From Prochlorococcus sp. AG-402-K16 (GTDB lineage: Bacteria; Cyanobacteriota; Cyanobacteriia; PCC-6307; Cyanobiaceae), in NCBI GenBank assembly GCA_003216795.1, contig QCIH01000001.1, positions 1 through 64,000 of the forward strand: 64,000 nt of DNA. The letters are read 5' to 3'. A program made the translations under genes and the position numbers. The notes below the pieces were generated by a model, which saw only the letters and a list, made by a program, of their open reading frames with translations, had not been told where the DNA came from and did no database searches. This document shows positions 45,884 through 56,084 of this stretch, in pieces; position 1 is the first letter of the stretch; the number at the start of each line of letters is the position of its first letter.

Positions 45884-48800
45884 TTTTATTGCATTGCAAA
45901 GCTTTGATCGCCTTAATGGCTGCCTTTGCTCCAGGAATAGTTGTAAAAGTTGGAATATTATATTCTAAAGCTGCACGTCTTAAATAAGCATCATCATGAA
46001 GCGCCTGTGAGCCAATTGGAGTATTAATTATTAATTGAACAAGTCCCGAACGAATTAGGTCCTCAATATTTGGTCTTCCTTCATGGACTTTTAGCACTTC
46101 TTCAACTTGAATTCCTAAATTCACCAAATATGAAGCTGTACCTTTTGTTGCTATTAATTTAAATCCCAAATTCAAAAGTTCTTTAGCAACTTCATAAAGA
46201 TTTATCTTATCTAAATCATTTGTAGATAAAAAAGCAACTCCTTCTGAAGGAACACCATTACCTGCTGCTAATTCCGATTTGGCATAAGCGATTCCAAAAT
46301 CTTTAGCTAAACCCATTACTTCCCCAGTAGATCTCATTTCAGGGCCAAGTAATGTATCAGACCCAGGAAATCTTTTAAAAGGTAAAACGGCCTCTTTTAC
46401 TGCTTGATATTTTGGAGAAAATTCTTCTGTGAAATTAAGATCTTCTAATTTGAAACCCTGCATTAAGAGAGTAGCTAATTTTGCAACAGGTTTACCTATG
46501 GCTTTTGAAACAAATGGAACTGTCCTGGATGCTCTTGGATTTGCTTCGAGAATAAATAATTTATTTTCTTTATTATTTGTATTTATTACTGCAAATTGCA
46601 AATTAATTAAACCAACAACATTTAATCTTTGTGCAATTAATTTAGTCCAGTTCCTTACATTTTCTATTATGGATGTTGAAAGAGAAATGGGTGGTAAGCA
46701 ACAAGCTGAATCTCCTGAATGAATTCCTGCAGGTTCCACATGTTCCATTAGGCCAGCGATTACAACAGAACCCTCTGAATCGCATAATGCATCAACATCT
46801 ATCTCAATTGCATTATTCAAATATTGATCAAGAAGGATTGGATGATCAGGTGATACCTTAACTGCTTCAGAAATGTATCTAGATAATTCATTCTCATCTT
46901 TAACAATTTCCATTGCCCTTCCACCTAAAACATAAGAAGGTCTTACAACCAAGGGGAAACCTATATTTTTTGCAACTATTTCTGCTTCGTTTTGATTACG
47001 TGCAATACCGTTTAAAGGTTGTCTAATACTTAATTCTTCAAGAATTTTTGTAAATTCCTCTCTATCTTCTGCTAAATCAATAGATATTGGAGAAGTCCCA
47101 AGAATTTTTGATCCAGTTCTGATCCCATCATTAGATTTAAGCCATTCAAATAAAGGTAATGATAATTTTAGTGGAGTTTGACCTCCAAATTGAACAATCA
47201 AACCATAAGGATTTTCAGCTTCTATTATGTTGAGCACATCTTCCAAAGTTACAGGCTCAAAATATAAAATATCACTAGTATCATAATCTGTTGATACAGT
47301 TTCAGGGTTACTATTAACCATTATTGTTTTATAACCATTTGTAGAAGCTTGATATGATGCATGACAACAACAGTAATCAAATTCTATTCCCTGACCAATT
47401 CTGTTTGGACCTCCTCCTAGAATCATAATTTTTTTTGATTTACTATTTTCTGAAATCTCACTATCAAAAATTTGAGAATCAAAATTAATGAAAGATTCTT
47501 CGTAAGTTGAATAATGATAGGGAGTTGAGGATGAGAATTCTGCTGAACAAGTATCAACAGTTTTATAAATTGGAATTATATTAAGTTTTTTTCTATATCT
47601 TCTTACTTCAAAAAACTCAGAATTAGTTAACTTTGCTATCTGTTGATCAGAAAAGCCTAATTGTTTAGCATGTAAAAACAAATCCCTATCTAGAGTATAA
47701 AGTTCCTTATCTTTCAAAAAATCATTTTCAAAATTAAAGATATTACGTAATTTTTCGATAAACCATAAATCTATATTTGTAATTTCTTGAATATAGGTAT
47801 TAGTTTTCCCAAGCTGCATAGCTTTTTTAATAAGTAGAATTCTTTCAGATGTAGGGTTTCTTAAACTATTTTTAATTTGACTTTCATTTTTAAATTCATC
47901 TTGTGAATCACATTCCCATCCAAAAACACCTACCTCTAATGACCTTAATGCTTTCTGAAATGATTCTTCAAAAGAACGACCTATTGCCATTGACTCTCCA
48001 ACGGATTTCATGGCAGTGCTTAAAATACTAGAAGACCCTTTAAACTTTTCAAAAGCAAATCTAGGGATCTTAGTAACTACGTAATCAATTGATGGCTCAA
48101 AACATGCAGGAGTTTTTTTTGTAATGTCATTAATAATTTCATCAAGTGTATAGCCAACAGATAATAAAGCTGCAATCTTCGCTATGGGGAATCCAGTTGC
48201 CTTACTTGCTAAAGCAGAGGATCTACTCACACGGGGGTTCATTTCTATTACAATTACTTCTCCATTAGATGGGTTTATTGCAAATTGAATATTACTCCCT
48301 CCTGTTTCAACTCCTACCTCCCTAATGATTTTTAATGACAAATCCCTTAATCTCTGATACTCCTTATCGGTCAAAGTCTGTGCAGGAGCTACAGTAATCG
48401 AATCTCCAGTGTGGACACCCATTGGGTCTAAATTTTCAATACTGCATACTATTACTACATTGTCAGCAGTATCTCTCATTACCTCTAGTTCAAACTCTTT
48501 CCATCCAATAAGTGATTTTTCAATCAATATTTGAGTACTTGGACTTTCCTCTAAACCTGATTTACACAACTCTATAAATTCTTCAAGGTTAAAAGCAATT
48601 CCACCACCTACTCCACCTAATGTAAATGCAGGCCTTATAATAAGAGGATAAGAACTAATTTTTTTGGATACCTCCACAGCTTCATCAATATTAGATGCGA
48701 TACCAGAAGGACAAACATTTACATTTATTTTCTCCATCGATTCTTTAAACAATTTTCTATCTTCAGCTTTATTAATAGCTTTTAAATCAGCGCCAATTAA

Positions 48801-49142
48801 TTCAATATTATTTTTCTTCAAAAAATTTGACTCTGATAATTTAACCGCAAGATTCAAAGCGGTTTGACCTCCCATAGTGGGAAGAATCGCATCAGGTTTT
48901 TCTCTTAAAATAATCTGAGAAACAATTTCAGGAGTCAATGGTTCAATATATGTTTTGCTTGCGATCTCAGGATCAGTCATTATTGATGCTGGATTTGAAT
49001 TTATTAAGACAATTTCATAACCAGCATTTCTTAAAGCTTTGCAAGCTTGAGTACCAGAGTAATCAAATTCGCATGCTTGTCCTATAACAATCGGCCCAGA
49101 ACCTAGAATAAGAATTTTTTTTAGATCACCTCTTTGAGGCAT
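45846..49142 (-). CDS. carB: Carbamoyl-phosphate synthase large subunit
   Basis: CarB makes carbamoyl phosphate for arginine and pyrimidine synthesis together with CarA. The duplicated structure is clear: two ATP-grasp halves each starting with an N-loop ([38 protein letters not shown]) and a C-terminal MGS-like allosteric domain ([26 protein letters not shown]). Length 1098 aa is full. Single gene; carA is elsewhere. Confidence 0.97.
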   Translation of the reverse strand: MPQRGDLKKILILGSGPIVIGQACEFDYSGTQACKALRNAGYEIVLINSNPASIMTDPEIASKTYIEPLTPEIVSQIILREKPDAILPTMGGQTALNLAVKLSESNFLKKNNIELIGADLKAINKAEDRKLFKESMEKINVNVCPSGIASNIDEAVEVSKKISSYPLIIRPAFTLGGVGGGIAFNLEEFIELCKSGLEESPSTQILIEKSLIGWKEFELEVMRDTADNVVIVCSIENLDPMGVHTGDSITVAPAQTLTDKEYQRLRDLSLKIIREVGVETGGSNIQFAINPSNGEVIVIEMNPRVSRSSALASKATGFPIAKIAALLSVGYTLDEIINDITKKTPACFEPSIDYVVTKIPRFAFEKFKGSSSILSTAMKSVGESMAIGRSFEESFQKALRSLEVGVFGWECDSQDEFKNESQIKNSLRNPTSERILLIKKAMQLGKTNTYIQEITNIDLWFIEKLRNIFNFENDFLKDKELYTLDRDLFLHAKQLGFSDQQIAKLTNSEFFEVRRYRKKLNIIPIYKTVDTCSAEFSSSTPYHYSTYEESFINFDSQIFDSEISENSKSKKIMILGGGPNRIGQGIEFDYCCCHASYQASTNGYKTIMVNSNPETVSTDYDTSDILYFEPVTLEDVLNIIEAENPYGLIVQFGGQTPLKLSLPLFEWLKSNDGIRTGSKILGTSPISIDLAEDREEFTKILEELSIRQPLNGIARNQNEAEIVAKNIGFPLVVRPSYVLGGRAMEIVKDENELSRYISEAVKVSPDHPILLDQYLNNAIEIDVDALCDSEGSVVIAGLMEHVEPAGIHSGDSACCLPPISLSTSIIENVRNWTKLIAQRLNVVGLINLQFAVINTNNKENKLFILEANPRASRTVPFVSKAIGKPVAKLATLLMQGFKLEDLNFTEEFSPKYQAVKEAVLPFKRFPGSDTLLGPEMRSTGEVMGLAKDFGIAYAKSELAAGNGVPSEGVAFLSTNDLDKINLYEVAKELLNLGFKLIATKGTASYLVNLGIQVEEVLKVHEGRPNIEDLIRSGLVQLIINTPIGSQALHDDAYLRRAALEYNIPTFTTIPGAKAAIKAIKALQCNKINTYSLQEIHNY

Positions 49143-49250
49143 AATTTAAACACTTCATTTTTCACATGCTACTTATAAATCATCAGATGTTAATCAACTT
49201 ACTTGAAAAGCAACATTTGTTTCTATAGTATTGAAAGAAATTAATTTTTT

Positions 49251-49889
49251 ATGAGCGAACTTCAGCGACTTAAAAATTTGTTACCTCCAGAGAATGAAAG
49301 TTGGGTATTTGTTGAAACGGCTGCAGCTATAGACCCACCTTTAATAACACTTGAGGAAATCGGTCGTGACGAAGTAGAAATTCAAATAGATTTAGATGAA
49401 TGGGATAACTTTGCTATTGACCACAGAAATCTATTATTTTGGCACGAGGTTGGAAAAATTCAAAATGACACAATCCCTAGAGATGGATGGGAAATGGCAG
49501 CTCTCGCAATAGGTCTTGGAGGGGCTATAGGAGAATTATGGGTACAAGATGGTTTACTTTTATTACTTGCTCTTGGTTTATCAAGTTTTGCAGGTTATAG
49601 ATTGTATTTAAAAAATAATTCTGAAAAAAAACTTCAAGATGCTATTTATGCAGATGAAAGAGCTATAGATCTTGCTTGTAGATTTGGATACAGCATTCCA
49701 AATGCTTATAAAAGTCTTGGAGGAGCATTAAAGGAGTTAATAGATAAGACACGAAAAAAGAAAAAAAGAAGTTTCTATGAAGATCGATTAGAGGCATTAA
49801 GAAAAAGTGCAGAAAAAGCAAGATCAGAATTATCTCAACAAGAAGGTTCAGAAAAATCAGTTTCAAGCGAAAATGTTTATGGACAATAA
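49251..49889 (+). CDS. DUF3318 protein
   Basis: 212 residues with the cyanobacterial DUF3318 pattern: MSELQRLKNLLPPENESWVFVE at the N-terminus, FWHEVGKIQND in the middle, then two hydrophobic helices (about 85-120) and a long basic coiled-coil-like C-terminus with KKKKRSFYEDRLEALRKSA. Unknown function; probable peripheral membrane protein. Its end overlaps the rsfS start. Confidence 0.8.
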   Translation: MSELQRLKNLLPPENESWVFVETAAAIDPPLITLEEIGRDEVEIQIDLDEWDNFAIDHRNLLFWHEVGKIQNDTIPRDGWEMAALAIGLGGAIGELWVQDGLLLLLALGLSSFAGYRLYLKNNSEKKLQDAIYADERAIDLACRFGYSIPNAYKSLGGALKELIDKTRKKKKRSFYEDRLEALRKSAEKARSELSQQEGSEKSVSSENVYGQ

Positions 49890-50223
49890 AAGTTTGGTTT
49901 TAATGGCAGCTAAAGCATGTGATGAAAAAAAGGCAAAAGATATAAAACTTATAAAAATTGACAAAGTATCTTTTATAAGTGAATGGATTTTGATTGCGGA
50001 AGGATTATCTGATGTACAAGTGAGATCTATAACTAACTCTGTAGAGGGAGAACTTAGAGAGAAGGCAAAAATTGAGCCTATCAGAAAAGAAGGGATTAAC
50101 GAAGCGAAATGGGCTTTACTTGATTATGGAGATTTGATAGTAAATATTTTTCAACCAGATATAAGAAAATATTATGACCTTGAATCGTTTTGGAGTAATG
50201 GAGATAATCTTGTTTTTCCATAA
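49873..50223 (+). CDS. rsfS: Ribosomal silencing factor RsfS
   Basis: RsfS binds L14 and blocks subunit joining when nutrients are low. The domain shows ACDEKKAKDIKLIKIDKVS, then the conserved WILIAEGLSDVQVRSI, with WALLDYGDLIVNIFQPDIRKYYDLE at the end. The frame is open from 49807, but ATG at 49873 (or 49879) gives the normal N-terminus and a 116-residue length. It overlaps DUF3318 by 17 bases. Confidence 0.9.
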   Translation: MFMDNKSLVLMAAKACDEKKAKDIKLIKIDKVSFISEWILIAEGLSDVQVRSITNSVEGELREKAKIEPIRKEGINEAKWALLDYGDLIVNIFQPDIRKYYDLESFWSNGDNLVFP

Positions 50224-50231
50224 TATATTTT

Positions 50232-50726
50232 ATGAACGAATATAAGTGCCCTGTCCCTAGAGAGCAACAACCCACAAATGAATTCATAGAATTATCAAAA
50301 TCTAAGATTTTTTCTTGGCCAAAAACAAAAAAGACACTGATTCTTATTTTGATAAAATTTTGGATAGGAGCTTTTGCTCTATTTCTTATCATTTCCTCAG
50401 GAAGTGTATATTTTAAAACTTTACCTTTAAAATATATTCTATTAAGCTTTTTTAGCAGCTTATCAATACCTCTTTTAATTTCAATAAGGTTATATTTAGG
50501 TTGGAAACATATATTTAATAGATTAATATCTGAAAAAGTTGAATATGAGGAATCGGGATGGTATGACGGTCAAGTATGGGAAAAGCCAATAGTTTTAAAA
50601 GAAAAAGAATCACTTATTGCCTCAATTGAGGTAAAGCCTATTTTAAAAAATTTAATTCAAATTTTTTCCATTATTTCAGTCTTAGCATTGTCTGGTATTT
50701 TGATTTTTCAATATAAAAATTTCTAA
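50232..50726 (+). CDS. DUF1230/CGLD27-like membrane protein
   Basis: The N-terminus CPVPREQQPTNEF and later GWYDGQVWEKP are the hallmark lines of the DUF1230 family, whose plant/algal members (CGLD27) are conserved in the green lineage and linked to photosynthesis or iron handling. 164 aa with two or three membrane helices (about 42-58, 67-85, 140-157). Eight bases after rsfS, overlapping the next start (TAATG). Confidence 0.85.
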   Translation: MNEYKCPVPREQQPTNEFIELSKSKIFSWPKTKKTLILILIKFWIGAFALFLIISSGSVYFKTLPLKYILLSFFSSLSIPLLISIRLYLGWKHIFNRLISEKVEYEESGWYDGQVWEKPIVLKEKESLIASIEVKPILKNLIQIFSIISVLALSGILIFQYKNF

Positions 50727-51691
50727 TGAGTTCTAATTTCAAAAACCTATACACTTCTAACAATCCTCCCTTAGAAGCGACCTTAATGAGAGGTTCAAAT
50801 ATTGAGTCAATCCATAAAATTCATGCTGTTATTACGGATAAAAAAGGTAGGGTTTTAATGTGCGCAGGAAATCCAGAATATAAAAGTTTCATAAGATCAG
50901 CACTAAAACCGTTTCAAGTAATACCTTTCGTTAGTAGTGGAGCTGCATCAAAAATCAATAATGAATTAAAATCAATCGCTTTAGCATGCGGGTCACATAG
51001 TGGATCAAAACTTCACTCAAGGGAAGCATTCAAAATTTTATGGGAATATGACATTGATATAAACAAACTTAAATGTCCAAAATCCAAGACAAGTCCATTA
51101 GAACATAATTGTTCAGGTAAACATGCTGCTTTTTTAGCTACATGCAAAAAAATGAATTGGCCATTAGATAGTTACTTAAAAGGTGATCATCCTCTCCAAA
51201 TGGAAATATTCAGAATTGTTTCTGAATTACTCGAAATTCCGTTATCTGAAATAAACGCAGAACGTGATGATTGTGGTGCACCCACTCTTTATTTAAAACT
51301 ATTAGAAATGTCGAGGTTATATTCACTTCTGAGCAGTTCCGAAAATGCTGAATTAGAACAAATCAGTAGAGCTATGACAATAAACCCAACAATGATAGGT
51401 GATAACAATAAATTTGATACAGAAATAATTAAAGCTTCTCATGGGAACGTTATAGGTAAAGGTGGGGCCGAGGGAATACAGTGTCTATGTAAAGTAAATG
51501 AAGGGATAGGTTTAGCATTAAAAGTAGAAGACGGATCAAAAAGAGCTAAGCATGCTGTTAGTCTTCATTTACTAAAACAGTTAGAGTGGATATCTGACTT
51601 AAGAATTCAAGACATCGAAGAAAAGGTATTTAATTTTTCTGAAGGAGTGAGACTTGAAGTTAAAGGTAAAGTAAAATTCCAAGAATCCTAA
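50726..51691 (+). CDS. L-asparaginase II family protein
   Basis: A member of the AnsA/COG4448 family found in Rhizobium asparaginase: segments LACGSHSGSKLHSREAF, CPLEH-type HNCSGKHAAFLA, and DDCGAPT and VIGKGGAEG near the C-terminus. Predicted to hydrolyse asparagine to aspartate and ammonia. Length 321 aa. Start overlaps the DUF1230 stop, so the last four genes (DUF3318, rsfS, DUF1230, asparaginase) form a tight unit. Confidence 0.85.
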   Translation: MSSNFKNLYTSNNPPLEATLMRGSNIESIHKIHAVITDKKGRVLMCAGNPEYKSFIRSALKPFQVIPFVSSGAASKINNELKSIALACGSHSGSKLHSREAFKILWEYDIDINKLKCPKSKTSPLEHNCSGKHAAFLATCKKMNWPLDSYLKGDHPLQMEIFRIVSELLEIPLSEINAERDDCGAPTLYLKLLEMSRLYSLLSSSENAELEQISRAMTINPTMIGDNNKFDTEIIKASHGNVIGKGGAEGIQCLCKVNEGIGLALKVEDGSKRAKHAVSLHLLKQLEWISDLRIQDIEEKVFNFSEGVRLEVKGKVKFQES

Positions 51692-51735
51692 AAAACAGGA
51701 AAAATAACCCTTTCAGATGTATGCTATGTATATGA

Positions 51736-51812
<77 letters not shown>

Positions 51813-51817
51813 TTTAG

Positions 51818-51841
51818 AAGCAGCTTCAGAGCTGCTTTTTT
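51818..51841 (+). terminator. Intrinsic terminator of the initiator tRNA
   Basis: AAGCAGCT (51818-51825), loop TCAG, AGCTGCTT (51830-51837), then a run of T's to 51841. An 8-bp G+C-richer stem and T-run make this a classic rho-independent site six bases past the CCA. Confidence 0.85.
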
Positions 51842-51904
51842 AGTATTTGTGATAGTTTCAGCAATTATAATAATAAAGATTAAAACGTCTTAACTAAAAA
51901 GAGT

Positions 51905-52006
51905 TTATTTGAGGTTTTTTTGAATAGAGAATTTCAATTCAACCCTAACTATTAGGCCAGTAATAATAAAAAGTATTCCAATGTATGAATTCAAAGATAG
52001 GTCCAA
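51905..52006 (-). CDS. Possible 33-aa membrane peptide
   Basis: TTG at 52006 starts LDLSLNSYIGILFIITGLIV, a single hydrophobic helix with a basic tail (FSIQKNLK). Only composition supports it; no ribosome-binding site or family is visible. Could be chance. Confidence 0.25.
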   Translation of the reverse strand: MDLSLNSYIGILFIITGLIVRVELKFSIQKNLK

Positions 52007-52161
52007 AATATTAAATTAATTTCTAAATAAATTTTAGCTCAAATATATATCTATTAAATAAGCCATAAATAAGAATTTAAAAAAATCTTAATTTTGAACA
52101 TTTACATCTTTAGTTTGTAATTTAATAAAGTAGATTAATACTTAGCTAATTGAAAAATCAT

Positions 52162-52308
52162 ATGCAGAATTTGCTACAACGTGATTTAGGTTCAAGCATG
52201 TTATCAATAGCTGTCATATTAGGTTGGATAGGTCTGTTTTTTGTATTTTTGAGAGTATTTACAATTTCAATTAAGAGAATCCTTGAAGCTGTTTTCAAAA
52301 AATCGTAA
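52162..52308 (+). CDS. 48-aa membrane peptide
   Basis: MQNLLQRDLGSSMLSIAVIL begins an amphipathic part followed by one membrane helix (about residues 15-32, LSIAVILGWIGLFFVFLRV) and a basic tail (KRILEAVFKKS). Typical small thylakoid-type peptide layout; identity unknown. Confidence 0.5.
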   Translation: MQNLLQRDLGSSMLSIAVILGWIGLFFVFLRVFTISIKRILEAVFKKS

Positions 52309-52329
52309 TTGTTGAAATAAATCAACAAT
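52308..52329. terminator. Hairpin at the end of the 48-aa gene
   Basis: ATTGTTGA (52308-52315) and TCAACAAT (52322-52329) form a perfect 8-bp stem over a six-base loop, starting at the stop codon. No T-run follows, so termination is possible but not assured. Confidence 0.4.
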
Positions 52330-52378
52330 ACTGAATTGATCGCATAAATACTTTATAGCTAGGTATAATAACCTAAAA

Positions 52379-52768
52379 ATGTCAATTTTAGATAAAGTTA
52401 AGATAGGAAATTCTGTTCAAGTTAACCTAGAACTATCTAGGGATAGACTTACCAAAGAAACTATTGATGCGATAAATATTTCTTCATTGGGTAAGATAAG
52501 TGACTTCAGAATAACTGATGGCAAAGGTATTGGAGTTGTCTTACAATTATCTAATGGTAAAGAGCAATGGTTTTTTGAGGAAGAAATTGACCTTCTGGAC
52601 GAAAATGGAAATATAATTAAAAAAAATAATGATAAAAAAGAAAATATTAATTTTATAATTGATTTTTTAAGAGGAATAAATTATGAAAATAAAAATAAGG
52701 CAAGCGAGTTACTTAATCCAATTAACTTTTTTATCTGGCTGATTGTATCGTTTAAAGATATTTTTTAA
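52379..52768 (+). CDS. petP: PetP-like cytochrome b6f-associated protein (DUF2862), extended
   Basis: The first ~75 residues match PetP: VKIGNSVQVNLELSRDRL, then LGKISDFRITDGKGIGVVLQLSNG and WFFEEEIDLL, a small SH3-like domain that associates with the cytochrome b6f complex. Classic PetP ends here (~70 aa); this protein continues to 129 aa with a Lys/Asn linker and a hydrophobic C-terminus (LLNPINFFIWLIVSFKDIF) that might anchor it. Preceded by a 70-base spacer with the hairpin. Confidence 0.7.
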   Translation: MSILDKVKIGNSVQVNLELSRDRLTKETIDAINISSLGKISDFRITDGKGIGVVLQLSNGKEQWFFEEEIDLLDENGNIIKKNNDKKENINFIIDFLRGINYENKNKASELLNPINFFIWLIVSFKDIF

Positions 52769-52845
52769 TTGGTTAAAAAATTTTCTAAAATAAAAAAAAT
52801 TCCACAATTTATTTAAATATAAAATTACAGTAATTACAAATTTAA

Positions 52846-53841
52846 ATGGTACAAAATATTATCGATGTAAGAAATTTATCTAAGTCTTTTAATGTCTCTT
52901 CAAAAGAACCAGGCTTAAAAGGAACAATTAAACATTTTTTTAGAAGACAAACAAAGAGTTTAAAAATTATAAAAGATATAAGTTTTGAAATTAATGAAGG
53001 AGAAATAGTAGGTTTTCTAGGTGCTAATGGAGCTGGGAAAACAACAATATTAAAAATGCTATGTGGCTTAATTTATCCAAGTGAAGGTTCGATATTGGTT
53101 TCAGGCTACTTACCTTTCAGGAGAAAAGAAAATTTCTTAAAAAATATCACCTTAATAATGGGACAAAAGCAACAGCTTATTTGGGATCTTCCGCCAATTG
53201 AATCATTTTATTTGAATGCATCAATATATGGCTTAGATAAGTTCGAAGCTAAAAAGAGAATAAAAAAACTATCCGAAATGCTTGAAATTGATGAAGAGCT
53301 ATTCATACCTGTTAGAAAACTTTCACTAGGTCAGCGTATGAAATCAGAATTACTAGCAGCTTTGATACATGAACCGAATATTCTATTTTTAGACGAGCCT
53401 ACACTTGGATTAGATATTAATGCACAGAGAAATTTAAGGAAATTCCTTCATAAATATAATAAGGATACTAATGCAACGATATGCCTAACCAGTCATTACA
53501 TGAAAGATATTACATCGCTATGCAAGAGAGTTATTTGTGTGCACGAAGGGAAGATATCATATGATGGGAAACTTGACCTATTATTAAAAAAACTTTCTCC
53601 TGTTAAAGAAATACTAATAGTTTGTCGCTCAGAAGAAGATGCAATTAAATTAGAAAAATCAGGTTTTACTGTTAAAAATAAAATAAAAAATGAAATCACT
53701 ATAAAAATTGAAAACAACTCTATTACCTCTTCACTAAAAACTATCCTAAATACTTTTGATATTGAAGACCTTTTTATAAATGAACCACCCATAGATGAAG
53801 TTATTGGGAAGGTATTAATCAAAAAAGATTATGATATCTAA
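52846..53841 (+). CDS. ABC-2 exporter ATP-binding subunit
   Basis: Walker A is GANGAGKTTILKM (near residue 65), signature LSLGQRMKSE, Walker B ILFLDEPTLGLD and the His-loop TSHYMKDI. The protein groups with COG4586-type ATPases that energise two unusual ABC-2 permeases, which follow immediately. Substrate unknown. Length 331 aa. Overlaps the first permease by 11 bases. Confidence 0.9.
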   Translation: MVQNIIDVRNLSKSFNVSSKEPGLKGTIKHFFRRQTKSLKIIKDISFEINEGEIVGFLGANGAGKTTILKMLCGLIYPSEGSILVSGYLPFRRKENFLKNITLIMGQKQQLIWDLPPIESFYLNASIYGLDKFEAKKRIKKLSEMLEIDEELFIPVRKLSLGQRMKSELLAALIHEPNILFLDEPTLGLDINAQRNLRKFLHKYNKDTNATICLTSHYMKDITSLCKRVICVHEGKISYDGKLDLLLKKLSPVKEILIVCRSEEDAIKLEKSGFTVKNKIKNEITIKIENNSITSSLKTILNTFDIEDLFINEPPIDEVIGKVLIKKDYDI

Positions 53842-54625
53842 CTTGTTTAATCGTAAAATATTCACCTTATTAAAAGTCCAATATTCAAACATGTTGGAAT
53901 ATAGGGTTGAAATTGCATTATGGGCAATTTCAGGGATTATTCCTTTTTTTATGTTAAACATTTGGACAAATAATAATCTGAATGAATCCATAAATATTAG
54001 TGATGTATTGCTTTCTAGGTATTTCTTATGTGCTTTTTTTGTGAGACAGTTTTCTGTAGTCTGGGTTGTATTTAGTTTTGAAGAAGATTCTCTTATGGGG
54101 AAAATATCTCCGTATTTAATACAACCTTTAAATCCATTTTTCAGATATTTTGCACAACATCTAGCTGAACAAATAACAAGATTTCCTTTCGCACTATTAA
54201 TCGCATTTTTCTTTTTTATTTTTAATCCAGACAGTATATGGATACCAAATTTAGGTATTTTACTATTATCGATAGTTTCTACTTTTTTATCCTTCTTGAT
54301 TCAATTTTTAATTCAGTCAATAGTTGCATGTCTATGTTTTTGGACAGAGAAGGCGTCATCGATAGAAAGATTGTTATTTATTCCAACTTTATTTCTTTCA
54401 GGTCTTTTAGCACCAGTAGTTTCATTTCCCGCATATGTAAAATCATGGATTTATTTCACTCCTTTTCCATATCTAATTGATTTCCCTGCGAACTTACTGT
54501 CAGGTAATGAAACAAATATTAGTGGAGGCTTTAGTATGCAAATTCTATGGATTTTTTTACTTTTCCCATTATTTAAGAAAATTTGGTCTGAAGGAACGAA
54601 AAAATATACAGCAATGGGCTCATGA
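53831..54625 (+). CDS. ABC-2 exporter permease, first
   Basis: 264 residues with about six membrane helices, resembling COG4587 permeases: the N-terminal RVEIALWAISGIIPFFMLNIW, then EEDSLMGKISPYLIQPLNPFF. It should pair with the next permease to form the channel. Overlaps the ATPase and the next gene (4 bases), so the three are one unit. Confidence 0.85.
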   Translation: MISNLFNRKIFTLLKVQYSNMLEYRVEIALWAISGIIPFFMLNIWTNNNLNESINISDVLLSRYFLCAFFVRQFSVVWVVFSFEEDSLMGKISPYLIQPLNPFFRYFAQHLAEQITRFPFALLIAFFFFIFNPDSIWIPNLGILLLSIVSTFLSFLIQFLIQSIVACLCFWTEKASSIERLLFIPTLFLSGLLAPVVSFPAYVKSWIYFTPFPYLIDFPANLLSGNETNISGGFSMQILWIFLLFPLFKKIWSEGTKKYTAMGS

Positions 54626-55416
54626 ATTTAAGAAAATATCTAAAAGTATATAAAAAATTCATACATACTTCTTTAGCTTCTGAATTGGAGTACAAGACAA
54701 ATATATTAGTTGATTTAGTCACCGCAATTTTAAGTTTAATAGGGAGTATTTTTCTATTATCTATTTTTTTTCAAAATAATGGATATATTGGGGGGTGGGA
54801 ATTTGAACAGGCACTAATAATCCAAGCTATTTATACAATTTTGAATGGAATAACCAATACATGGTTCAATCCTAATCTTACAGAAATAGTTAAACATATA
54901 AGAGAAGGAACATTAGACTTTGTTCTTTTAAAACCTATTGATAGTCAATTTTTTATTTCATTAAAAAAATTAAATCCATCTGGATTTTTAGAAATAATGC
55001 TTGGAATTTTATTGTTGTTCTTCTGCATAAGAATAAATCAAATCAATTTAAATTTAAGTTTTCTGACCCTATCCTTGATTACAATAAGCTGCTCTATTTG
55101 TATTTTATATAGCTTATGGTTTTTTATCTCTACTAGTACTATTTGGTTTGTTAAGACTTGGAATGCAATAGAAGTATTAAGATCATTCCTTTATATTGGA
55201 AGATTTCCTCTAAATTCATTTTCATTATCTTTAAGAATATTTTTTAGTATTTTCATTCCTATTGCTTTTATAACTACAATCCCTTCTGAAGTTTTTCTAG
55301 GTGATTCTCAATTATGGAAAATATTGCTTGAAGTTATTGTTGCGACATTATTTCTTATAACTTCTAGAAAGTTCTGGTTATTTGCATTAAAATTCTATTC
55401 ATCAGCATCTAGCTAA
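54622..55416 (+). CDS. ABC-2 exporter permease, second
   Basis: 264 residues with about six membrane helices of the COG3694 type (ASELEYKTNILVDLVTAIL; LREGTLDFVLLKPIDSQFF-like HIREGTLDFVLLKPID). Same length as its partner. Start overlaps the preceding stop (ATGA). Function of the exporter is unknown. Confidence 0.85.
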   Translation: MNLRKYLKVYKKFIHTSLASELEYKTNILVDLVTAILSLIGSIFLLSIFFQNNGYIGGWEFEQALIIQAIYTILNGITNTWFNPNLTEIVKHIREGTLDFVLLKPIDSQFFISLKKLNPSGFLEIMLGILLLFFCIRINQINLNLSFLTLSLITISCSICILYSLWFFISTSTIWFVKTWNAIEVLRSFLYIGRFPLNSFSLSLRIFFSIFIPIAFITTIPSEVFLGDSQLWKILLEVIVATLFLITSRKFWLFALKFYSSASS

Positions 55417-55419
55417 ATA

Positions 55420-55686
55420 TTATTTAATAACCTCACTACATAATTCCCAAATTTGTTGTTTACTTTTCAGATTAGTAAGCCTAGATAATTTTTTGAAATG
55501 AGGTTTAGATTTTTCAACAGATAAAAGCCTACAGTTGTATTCAATTTGATGATTTCTAGATATGATTTCTAATTTGATTGAAACATCACAAAGGATAATT
55601 ATTAAAGTAAGAAAAAAAAATATACCGAAAAATTGTAAAAATGATCTTGAATAATTATCTTTTTCAGTTTTCAATTCAAACTTCAT
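55420..55686 (-). CDS. Single-span membrane protein, unknown
   Basis: 88 residues: a polar N-terminus, one membrane helix (about 18-36, FFGIFFFLTLIIILCDVSI), and a C-terminal soluble part with two cysteines (CRLLSV, LCSEVI). Overlaps the upstream gene by one base. Unknown function. Confidence 0.5.
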   Translation of the reverse strand: MKFELKTEKDNYSRSFLQFFGIFFFLTLIIILCDVSIKLEIISRNHQIEYNCRLLSVEKSKPHFKKLSRLTNLKSKQQIWELCSEVIK

Positions 55687-55961
55687 TACTTAACTATATG
55701 CTGAGGGCACTTAATTGCAGCGATAGCTACAGCCGCAACTTTAAAATTTTCAGACTTCTCAATAACCTTTTTAACCTCTAATGGCCCAAATTTATTACTT
55801 GCATCACTGTAGGAAAGGAGTAATGATTTATAGTTATCATGACCTAGATTTCTATATTCACAGAAATTATCTCCAACATAATTTAAAAGAGTTAGTAAAG
55901 TTAATTCAATCATTAAAGCTTTTACTAGCGAAGTTCTTACGAATGATACTGTGCAGGACAT
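55686..55961 (-). CDS. 91-aa hypothetical protein
   Basis: ATG at 55961 is preferred over an in-frame TTG three codons upstream. It has a hydrophobic N-terminal segment (MSCTVSFVRTSLVKALMIEL), a polar middle and a C-terminal FKVAAVAIAAIKCPQH run. Tight overlap with the downstream gene suggests an operon. No family recognised. Confidence 0.5.
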   Translation of the reverse strand: MSCTVSFVRTSLVKALMIELTLLTLLNYVGDNFCEYRNLGHDNYKSLLLSYSDASNKFGPLEVKKVIEKSENFKVAAVAIAAIKCPQHIVK

Positions 55962-56084
55962 TTTTAACAAGTATAATTATCAAAAACATTTGAAAATATG
56001 AAATTAGATTTTCATTGATAAACTTTAAAATTTCAAAATTGTTTCAGAATTTATTAATTCACAAATTAGAGAATCATTAAAGCA

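Larger units (their letters stand above)
51813..52161. other. Spacer after initiator tRNA
   Basis: Apart from the terminator at 51818-51841 and a weak 33-codon frame on the minus strand (51905-52006), nothing is supported here. No promoter was recognised with confidence. Confidence 0.5.
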
